A DNA stretch of 44,190 nucleotides from Tritrichomonas foetus (lineage: Eukaryota; Parabasalia; Tritrichomonadida; Tritrichomonadidae). Location of the stretch: the NCBI GenBank assembly GCA_001839685.1, contig MLAK01000705.1, forward strand, positions 133,161-177,350. Reading direction: 5' to 3'. Each line of letters begins with the position of its first letter. Position 1 is the first letter of the stretch. Below, piece after piece: positions 36,815 to 44,190 of the stretch. The position numbers and the translations under genes are program-made. The notes beneath the pieces were generated by a model that was given only the letters and a program-made list of their open reading frames with translations, was not told the origin of the DNA and made no database searches.

Positions 36815-38701
36815 TTACTCATTATTAATAAAATTATTTGTGAGAGTAAGTGATAAAATAAAGTCTGTGTAGCAAGGATCAACTTCATTTTCGGATTGGA
36901 TCTTCAATTCACTAATCAATTCGCCAACATCCTTCTTGAACCTGGCATAATATTGCAAAAGTGGACGTGCGAGATTTTTCTTTTCAGTTTCATCAGTAAC
37001 TTTATTTGACACTGATTTATTCCACTTTTTAAGCTCTTTCGCGAAATGCCAACAAAGTGTAATAATGTAATTGGTTCGTTTTGAGATTCTATTATTTAAA
37101 ATGAAGCATCCTTTCATAATTTGTTGAAGCATATTTTCGTGAGCGAAAACAAGCTGATCTAAATCGTCAACTTCCTGAGCACGTCTTTCAAAGTTTTCCC
37201 AAGCAGGATGAACAACAATTGTTGACATATAATTTCGGTAAGCTGTTATAAAAACATGCATTGCGTGTCTGGCAGCACTAATTTGTCGTAAATAATGAGG
37301 CAATTTCCATTCTCTGCAGAATTTTCTTTCAAGTCTTTTCCAAATCAGAAAGTGACGATAAAGTAGAGAATATTTATCTTGTGCTGCTTGTGTAATCACC
37401 AAATTCAAAGGTGCAGGAATATTGAGTTTAAATGTAAAGTATTCCCAAAATGATCGACTTGATGTAATTCTATTCTTCATTGCTGCCTTTGAAATTGCAC
37501 CCATTGTGTGAATTCTTTGCAATGCAAGTGACAACTGCTCTTCTTCTATACTTGCACGAATGAATCTACGAATATCTTTATCAACAATTGCAGAAATGTG
37601 TGGATCAAAGTCTTGTGGTAAAATTTGATCCTTTGGTCGACGTAGTGTTGAATTCGCAATTCTAAAAAATCCTGCAAGCCAGTCGCCCCTTTGACAAAGA
37701 AAGACTGTTTTGATGGCTTTAAGACACTTATTCAATTCTTGTTCATGGATGAAGAATTTAATTAATGATGCTGATGATTCTTTACATATCTTGGTCATTG
37801 GTGCTTCAATTTGGATGTCTTTCAAAGTTAAGGATTTTTGTATCTCTCCTTTGTCTTTACCACAATCACATAAAACAGATTTAGCTTTTCCTGCAGCAAA
37901 AATTCTGTTTATGACTGACATTGATAAATAAGAAGGAACACGATCATAAACAATAGAAAATCGATCATCCCAGAAGTTATCTGGAATAGTATTTAATCTT
38001 TTAGTTTTTGAATTTGCTTGAATAAAGAATTCATCATCTGGATCATCAACTTCACCTGCAAAAACCCATTTTTCAACAAATCTTAAAACTGGCTGAATGG
38101 ATTCATTAAATAAAAAGGCTAATGTTTCTCTTACATGTGGATACCCTCTATATTTAGAAAGCGTTTGATAAACAAGTGATGAAACTGGAGTTCCTTTCAT
38201 AGAATTTTGAATAATTTCTTTCACAAAAGTGGAGATTATATGAAGAATTTCAATTGGCATTTGAAGTTCAGCAATGATTAATGGAAGTGTTATTTGAGGA
38301 TGAACTTCAAGTGATGCTATTTGTTGAACATAATCGAATAAAAAACTTCTGAGGGCTGCACAAAGGGCATGAACAACACGACCATTTTTGAACAACAAAT
38401 GATTTTCTGCATAGTTTTGGATTAAATAAAAATCATTACAAGCTGGAATTAATTTATTGACAAAATTTGTTATCGAATCTCGTGCAATACATTTGATTGA
38501 ATAATTTCCATTTTCGTCACTTTTGATATACACTCCATCTCCACCTATTAGACAGGAAAATAAATCTTTTAAAATCGCTTGTTGTTCAACCATTGGAGGA
38601 AGTTCGGATAATATCGCTGGGTCGGATGCTATTGATTTATCGAGACCGAGAATGGGTGGGTTTCGATTTAAAAGATACTCTGGAATCACCAACTCCACCA
38701 T
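36815..38701 (-). CDS. Gamma-tubulin complex component, GCP2/Spc97-like
   Basis: The 628-residue protein would join gamma-tubulin in the ring complex that nucleates microtubules at basal bodies and the spindle. Family blocks in order are: LFSCLIGGDGVYIK near residue 50, a helical GRIP1 region with HALCAALRSFLFDYVQQIASLE, the core VLRFVEKWVFAGEVDDPDDEFFI at about 205, DRFSIVYDRVPSYLS...AAGKAKSVLCDCGKD at about 245-285, and a helical GRIP2 half with the LEVVLQPAW-like spot ISAARHAMHVFITAYRNYM. The pattern DPDDEFF then WDDRFSIVYDRVPSYL is that of GCP2/GCP3, with GCP2 more likely. Length is shorter than animal GCP2 (about 900) but close to reduced protist forms. Confidence 0.88.
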   Translation of the reverse strand: MVELVIPEYLLNRNPPILGLDKSIASDPAILSELPPMVEQQAILKDLFSCLIGGDGVYIKSDENGNYSIKCIARDSITNFVNKLIPACNDFYLIQNYAENHLLFKNGRVVHALCAALRSFLFDYVQQIASLEVHPQITLPLIIAELQMPIEILHIISTFVKEIIQNSMKGTPVSSLVYQTLSKYRGYPHVRETLAFLFNESIQPVLRFVEKWVFAGEVDDPDDEFFIQANSKTKRLNTIPDNFWDDRFSIVYDRVPSYLSMSVINRIFAAGKAKSVLCDCGKDKGEIQKSLTLKDIQIEAPMTKICKESSASLIKFFIHEQELNKCLKAIKTVFLCQRGDWLAGFFRIANSTLRRPKDQILPQDFDPHISAIVDKDIRRFIRASIEEEQLSLALQRIHTMGAISKAAMKNRITSSRSFWEYFTFKLNIPAPLNLVITQAAQDKYSLLYRHFLIWKRLERKFCREWKLPHYLRQISAARHAMHVFITAYRNYMSTIVVHPAWENFERRAQEVDDLDQLVFAHENMLQQIMKGCFILNNRISKRTNYIITLCWHFAKELKKWNKSVSNKVTDETEKKNLARPLLQYYARFKKDVGELISELKIQSENEVDPCYTDFILSLTLTNNFINNE

Positions 38702-39260
38702 GACGATTTTCGATTTTATTAATAAACGTAATCGATTTTTCTGAACGTATCGTAATTTTTTTCATTTTCACTTTTTTCTCAGATCAAATAAGGAATTATG
38801 ATATTCTCCCGATGTTATTAAATATGTACATGTAAATGCTATGTATGGAATAAATAATTCTTTTTTCTGATAATTCACTTATTCGGAAATGCTTTTTTTC
38901 GATTTTTTTTTTCTCCTTTTCTAATGAATGAAATTACATTAGATTCATAACACTATAGCTACCATTTATGTGAGTTTTCGAAAGATAGGCGAAAAATCTC
39001 CAATAATTCCATTTGTGATTTATGATAACAAATCACAGAAATTCTCAAGCAAATTGATATAAAATAGAATGCAAATGAGTTATTATTCGATTTTAGTTGC
39101 ATTTGTAAGGTATAGGTGAATTTTGCAGATAAACTAGAAGAAAAGTTGCTTCATTTAATAATGAGTCTCTTTCTATTCTTAGTAATAACGCCAATAAAAT
39201 TATACTTTAGACTATGTTTCTTTGGCATTAATACTAAGAACCTTTCTTCAATTATGTCAA
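38702..39260. other. Spacer between the GCP2-like and alpha-mannosidase genes
   Basis: No gene is seen. It is AT-rich with several T runs. The regulatory-looking repeats begin at 39261. Confidence 0.35.
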
Positions 39261-39382
39261 TCATTTGTTAAAGATCATTTGTCATATGACGTCCATCAAT
39301 TCATCGTCATTTGCCGAATTGAAATATTGAATTTTATCGTTGTGTCATTTGCCTAAAAATCGCCACAAATGACAGTCATTTG
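39261..39382 (+). promoter_or_regulatory. Cluster of six TCATTTG boxes upstream of alpha-mannosidase
   Basis: TCATTTG occurs at 39261, 39275, 39307, 39345 and 39376, and inverted (CAAATGA) at 39366: six copies in 122 bases ending 30 bases before the ATG. Two copies extend to GTCATTTGCC (39306 and 39344). The spacings 32, 38 and 31 bases between the main copies are about three helical turns. A perfect palindrome GTCATATGAC lies at 39281-39290. This looks like a transcription-factor site array; no factor is known to me. Confidence 0.5.
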
Positions 39383-39406
39383 ATATAAAAAATATGATGC
39401 ATCATT

Positions 39407-39412
39407 TCACAA
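39407..39412 (+). promoter_or_regulatory. Inr-like element TCACAA at the alpha-mannosidase start
   Basis: A full TCA+1Py(T/A)(T/A) match directly before the ATG at 39413. A+1 at 39409 would leave a leader of only four bases, very short even for a trichomonad. Confidence 0.45.
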
Positions 39413-42400
39413 ATGTTTCTTATCGCACTTCTGTGTTTATATTCCCCTCTTTTTGTAGCAGATCCAAAGCATTCAATCAAGAAGTTTCAGAAATATTTAG
39501 AATTGATTAATACAGCAAGAACGATTGTATATCAACCAGCATCTAATACTAAAGTGTGTAATAAGGCAACCGAAAGCCATATACCACCTCTTGACGTTTC
39601 ACCCGAATATAAATGGCAAGACTTCGATATATCAAGTCAAAATTTACAATTCAATGAAACACAAAAAGATTGGTTTGCCTTTACTGGAGAACTTAATTTA
39701 CCAAGTATTTATAACAAAGATGAACATTTAGTTCGTTTTACCTTTGAAATAAATAATAATTGGCTAGTTAATGCTGATGATGACGATTTCCCAGCTGGCC
39801 CAGAAGGGAGATACTGGATTAATGGAATACCAATTGGAGCATATGATTCATATCATCATGGAAATATGTTAGATTGGAATGAACTTGGTGGTGAAAAGAA
39901 AGTAGCACAAATGAGAATCTTCACTGGAAGAGCTCGTGCAAGCCATTCATTATCAAAATTTGGAATATCATTAGTTCATCGCGACACTGAAGCTTTTTAT
40001 CAGCGTCTTAGATTTTTAATAGATATTTTGAACCAACTTAGTGATGATAATCCTGATAAACATGGGCTAAAGAAAGCTGTTGATAAAGCAGTTAGATTAT
40101 TAGATATTCGTGAACTTCATTATCCAATTGATTTGGTTGATATTCGTATTCAGGGTTCTAACTTTGATGCTTTTCATAAATCCACCAAAGCTGCTCTTAA
40201 ATGTCTAAAAGACGAAGTTGCTGCTCTTCCCAGAGCTGATGAAGCCTATAATCCATCTATTTCTGTTGTAGGTTATTCACATATTGATACAATGTGGCAA
40301 TGGACATTTAATACTACTCACTTCAAAACTACAAATACAGCTACATCAATGTTATATTTGATGGAACATCCTCCACATGATTTTGAAAACCCTGTTGAAT
40401 GGAAGTTTCTCGCTACTGCCCCACAACATTATAAGTGGATGCAAGAAGATGCTCCAGAATTATTCAAACGTGTTGTTGAGAAAGCAAAGAATGGGCAATG
40501 GGATATAAATGGATTAATGTGGTTAGAACCAGATACAACTTTACCATCTGGTGAAGGACTTGCTCGACAAATTCTCTATGGTGTTAGATATTTTGCCAAA
40601 AACTGCGGTGAAGAATTTAAACAAACTGTCCTATTTCTTCCTGATTGCTTTGGTTTCACAGGAAGTTTACCAGGTATTTTAAGAGCCGCTGAAGTTGATT
40701 CATTTGTTACTTCAAAAATTTCATGGTCTGAGTATAATGATTTTCCGTATTCTACATTCCAATGGAGAGGCATTGATAATTCTATTGTTAATTGCCACTT
40801 TATCTCAACACCAACTGGAAGTGGTCATGCAACAACATACACAGGAACATCAACGGCACAACAACTTATCGGTACATGGAAGAATAACAAGCAAAATAAA
40901 ATTTTGCATACTTCAGCTCTTCATACTTCTGGTAACGGTGATGGAGGTGGTGGAATCACTGAAGAAATGATATGGAATTATAACATTTATAATGAGCTTC
41001 CACAAATTCAAGATGTACCACGGTTAAAGTTCAGGACTATTGATCAAGTTCTTGAGGAAGTAAGAGAAAAATCACATGATCTTCCTGTTTGGGATGATGA
41101 ATTATACCTTGAGTATCATAGAGGAACATTAACATCATTCGAAGAGATTAAACGTCAAAATAGACAATTAGAACAACATTTGCACAATGTAGAATGGCTG
41201 ATGACAGTATATAACACACTGACTAATGAAGATGTTTCTTCATATAAATCTGCAATTGAACCAATATGGGAAGATGCCTTATTATTCCATTTCCACGATT
41301 GCATTCCTGGTTCATCGATTAATGAAGGAAATTTGGACGCAATTAGAAGAGGAAGACCAGATTTAGCCAAATTGCGTGAGTTAGAAAATGAACTCGCTGA
41401 AAAAATTGCATCTCTCATAAAGCCATACGAGAACGAAGGAACAGATCAGGAAATTATCTTTAATACTCTTGCACATCCTCGTTATGTTGATGATCAATAT
41501 ATTCCAAGTGGTGGATGGGCACCAAAAGAAAAAACTACAAAAATTATTTATGATTCAGATGAAACAACAATGTTTGAAAGAGTGAATGATAATGATTATA
41601 GCATATATACTATTAATGAGCCATTTATACAAACATCGATTCCACATAACAAGGAATCATCAAAAATAGTTGTTGATGCTAGTACTAGAACAGTTACAAC
41701 ACCATTTTTCAATGTTACATTTGATGAAAAGGGTCAAATCATTTCCATTTTTGATACTGGCACAAACTATGAATACATTAGTGCACCAGCAAACGTTTTC
41801 GAATTATATGAAGATCGTCCACTCAGCTTCCCAGCATGGGACATTAATCTTTATCATAAAGAAATGCCAGCTCAACCTCCCGTTTTTCAAGGCATTGAAT
41901 TTCATGATGATTATGTTGTCACAGAATACGAAATTCCACGTATTGGAAAAGGTGATGGAGAAGCAGAAACAACAACGATCAAACAGATTATCACTTTCTC
42001 AGCCACTGAGCCATTTATTGACTTTAGAACACTAGTCAATTGGACACAACATGACAAACTATTAAAAGTTGCTTTTCCAACAACTGTAAGAGCAAGAGAT
42101 GCCCGTTATGGAATTCAATTCGGAAACATCCTTCGTCCAACACACAACAGCACAGATAGAGATATGGCCAAATTTGAAGTTCATGGAAGGTGGGCTGACT
42201 TAGGAGAATATGAACGTGGTGTTGCACTAATGAGTGACACAAAAGCAGGTTTTGATATTCACGAACAAATTATTAGATTATCACTTCTCAAATCATCAAT
42301 GACTGTTGATCGATGGGAAGATTTTGGAGAACGTAAGTTTACATATAGAGTTGTTTTCCATAATGATTCTTACTCAGATGCTCATATACAAAACATTCAT

Positions 42401-42781
42401 GATGACTTGATAACACCACCTGTAATAACACAATTAGAAAAGAAGAACATGAGAAGAACAGATATTTCGCTTGATAACAATATGTCTTTTGTTGATCTCA
42501 GTGATAGGAAAGTTATTTTAGATACTCTTAAAATTGCAGAAGATGAAGATGGATTTATTGCAAGATTTTATGAATCTACAGGCTCAATGAGGAGAGTTAC
42601 TGTAACTTTTAATGCGCTCGAATCGAGTAAATGGTCAGATGCTGAAATTGTGACTCTTGTTGAAACACCATTTGGTGGTAAGACAGAAACAATAACGAAG
42701 AATGCTGGAGATAAACTTTCATTCACTTTTACATTGAAATCATTCCAAATTCTTTCCCTTCTCATTAAGAGAAATAAATAA
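39413..42781 (+). CDS. GH38 alpha-mannosidase, MAN2C1/Ams1-like, secreted or lysosomal
   Basis: The 1122-residue enzyme would hydrolyse alpha-mannosides in glycan breakdown. The zinc-site motif H-x-D is HID at residues 290-292 (SHIDTMWQW). The nucleophile region reads LFLPDCFGFTG with Asp411. The following KISWSEYNDFPYSTFQWRGID and the middle-domain HLHNVEWL match the MAN2C1/Ams1 branch of GH38. A long beta-rich C-terminus follows, as in the family. Unlike cytosolic MAN2C1, it has an N-terminal signal peptide (MFLIALLCLYSPLFV), so it should enter the secretory pathway. Length (about 1040-1080 in the family) fits. A cluster of TCATTTG repeats and an Inr-like box sit directly upstream. Confidence 0.93.
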   Translation: MFLIALLCLYSPLFVADPKHSIKKFQKYLELINTARTIVYQPASNTKVCNKATESHIPPLDVSPEYKWQDFDISSQNLQFNETQKDWFAFTGELNLPSIYNKDEHLVRFTFEINNNWLVNADDDDFPAGPEGRYWINGIPIGAYDSYHHGNMLDWNELGGEKKVAQMRIFTGRARASHSLSKFGISLVHRDTEAFYQRLRFLIDILNQLSDDNPDKHGLKKAVDKAVRLLDIRELHYPIDLVDIRIQGSNFDAFHKSTKAALKCLKDEVAALPRADEAYNPSISVVGYSHIDTMWQWTFNTTHFKTTNTATSMLYLMEHPPHDFENPVEWKFLATAPQHYKWMQEDAPELFKRVVEKAKNGQWDINGLMWLEPDTTLPSGEGLARQILYGVRYFAKNCGEEFKQTVLFLPDCFGFTGSLPGILRAAEVDSFVTSKISWSEYNDFPYSTFQWRGIDNSIVNCHFISTPTGSGHATTYTGTSTAQQLIGTWKNNKQNKILHTSALHTSGNGDGGGGITEEMIWNYNIYNELPQIQDVPRLKFRTIDQVLEEVREKSHDLPVWDDELYLEYHRGTLTSFEEIKRQNRQLEQHLHNVEWLMTVYNTLTNEDVSSYKSAIEPIWEDALLFHFHDCIPGSSINEGNLDAIRRGRPDLAKLRELENELAEKIASLIKPYENEGTDQEIIFNTLAHPRYVDDQYIPSGGWAPKEKTTKIIYDSDETTMFERVNDNDYSIYTINEPFIQTSIPHNKESSKIVVDASTRTVTTPFFNVTFDEKGQIISIFDTGTNYEYISAPANVFELYEDRPLSFPAWDINLYHKEMPAQPPVFQGIEFHDDYVVTEYEIPRIGKGDGEAETTTIKQIITFSATEPFIDFRTLVNWTQHDKLLKVAFPTTVRARDARYGIQFGNILRPTHNSTDRDMAKFEVHGRWADLGEYERGVALMSDTKAGFDIHEQIIRLSLLKSSMTVDRWEDFGERKFTYRVVFHNDSYSDAHIQNIHDDLITPPVITQLEKKNMRRTDISLDNNMSFVDLSDRKVILDTLKIAEDEDGFIARFYESTGSMRRVTVTFNALESSKWSDAEIVTLVETPFGGKTETITKNAGDKLSFTFTLKSFQILSLLIKRNK

Positions 42782-44190
42782 ATTAATAAAAACACTTTAC
42801 ATAAGAATGAAATTTTTCTGGTATAATTTAAAAAGTTATTATGAGATTAAACATCGATACCGTTCCGCATTTCTTCACATATTCCATCAAGAAATTACAT
42901 ACATTTGATTTTACTGACGTATCATCTGATAACCATATTATCGTGATCAAAGAAAAGAAAACTCGAAGAAAAATGAAAAATCACATGAATGATAAAGCAT
43001 ATAATTGGTTTTCATTGTAGTTGCAATAAAATTTCAAATTTGATATTAAAGGAAATGATATTTTATTAACAACTCGACTCTGAAAATATATTCAGATATG
43101 AATGATGTAATGATAGTCATCTCACAAATGTAGGAGATCATGATCAAAATGAAAGTGCTTAAACAGTCAACATAATGTTTGAAGAAATCTGATGAATCAA
43201 TAAATCTATAATAATCGACATCGGATATTATGAACATTAATTTAAATACCATTTATTATTTTGTTACAAAACCAGATCAATGAATGTTTAATTGGATTAT
43301 AATTGCTCTGTAAATTCTTGGAATTAATTAATGAAGAAATGCATAATATATATTTGTTTTAAAAGGAATCAAATCAATTTGTTACAAAGTCAATCATTAC
43401 ACATGTATTCAATGAGTACTATTCATCATAAAGCATCACCAAATATAGTTTAGAGGAGTTCCTGAATTCGAAATTATTTTAGATATGAAAATTTTAGTAA
43501 ACAATAATGAGCTCATAACACTTGGTCTTACTTCATACTCCTATTTATTTTATTCAGTCTATTCCTTTAAGGATAAACTCCGGTGAAGTGATGTGAAGAA
43601 TCATTCTTCAATGGATGACCTCGGGATCAAAAAGTTTGTTCATATTCTGAGCATTTGAATGATGTAAAATATTAGGGTCCCTTTTTAGATTGACCTAAAG
43701 GTCAAAATAAAAAAGATGCAAATTTTGAAAATAAATGTATTGCAAAGCAAAAGTATTGCAAAGTAATTAAACAAACAGCCTTATAAAATCTTTTGAAGCA
43801 AACACAAAGCTTAACCTAACTCATCTCATTTTCGAAATTGTTCTGTCAAATTGTTTGTAAAGATGAAAAAGGAAGATATGACCATGAAGTTGATGAATTG
43901 AACATCGGAATGAACATTTATTCAAAAAGTATGCAGATACAATTTGATCTCTAAAACTGTTCCTACAATTTTTTTCAAAAGTTGATATCATATTGGATTC
44001 ATAGTAAAAATAAAAATAACAAATTTTAAAGGAAATCGTCAGACCTATTTTTGAAATAAGATTCCATTTCAAAAAAGTCTCTTTTTTTCAAAAATATATA
44101 TATTGTTCTTCATCATGTGCTTTAGTTAGTTAAATTAAAATTTGCAAGAAATATACAATAGAAAAAGCAAAAAGAATTAAAAAAAAAAAA
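42782..44190. other. Gene-free 3' end of the contig
   Basis: No coding frame is convincing; minus-strand frames at 43046-43252 and 43821-44072 are simple AT-rich sequence without family features. It holds a 16-base inverted repeat TTGACCT-AA-AGGTCAA (43690-43705) and a two-copy repeat GTATTGCAAAG at 43737 and 43753 (period 16). It ends in an A run. Confidence 0.45.

Noticed and set aside
1..44190. CRISPR array, integrated virus or bacterial operon
   Set aside because: No regularly spaced repeats, capsid, polymerase or integrase genes or tightly packed co-directional genes are present.

Overview
The window looks like a contig from a trichomonad parasite, most probably Tritrichomonas or a close relative (inference). 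The evidence is very AT-rich intergenic DNA, almost no visible introns, short 5' leaders with Inr-like TCAYWW boxes beside several start codons, and protein families expanded in trichomonads: a BTB plus F5/8-type C protein, a DUF3447/ankyrin protein, a Pmp-like beta-helix protein, small Myb proteins and a kinase-like/Sel1 protein. The contig begins in a T run and ends in an A run.

Left part (1-12 kb): an unassigned 1.4 kb leader, a TBC Rab-GAP (TBC1D13-like), a Pmp-like beta-helix gene broken at both ends, importin-beta (minus), nucleoside diphosphate kinase (plus), an ARM/HEAT-like nuclear protein (minus) and a CAMK-type protein kinase (minus). The gap between this kinase and the next gene holds a complete 300-bp foldback element with GGCAG...CTGCC ends and a perfect 9-bp target duplication, best read as a Mutator-like MITE.

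Middle part (12.8-28 kb): a 1371-residue WD40-like/proline-rich protein, a T31 tract, a 5'-damaged two-repeat Myb gene, a Q-rich coiled-coil protein, a POLE3/Dpb4-like histone-fold protein, a seven-helix receptor-like protein (GPR107/108 type), the U2 snRNP protein SF3B6/p14, a cyclic-nucleotide-binding protein, tRNA-Leu(CAA), and 54 bp after it a pseudokinase fused to about 28 Sel1-like repeats.

Right part (28-44 kb): a Rab GTPase, a DUF3447/ankyrin gene split by two homopolymer-associated frame changes, an R1R2R3 Myb, tRNA-Ser(AGA), a PDI-like protein without CxxC, the BTB plus F5/8-type C protein, tRNA-Leu(UAA), a gamma-tubulin complex protein (GCP2-like), and a secreted GH38 alpha-mannosidase with a dense cluster of TCATTTG boxes upstream. 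The last 1.4 kb has no recognisable gene.

There are no operons; genes are mostly single housekeeping or regulatory units on both strands. The most interesting signals are the MITE, a recurrent AACTTTTT motif 20-120 bp upstream of start codons, a shared A31-C39 mismatch in all three tRNA anticodon stems, and a set of genes whose coding frame is interrupted near homopolymers or lacks an ATG.
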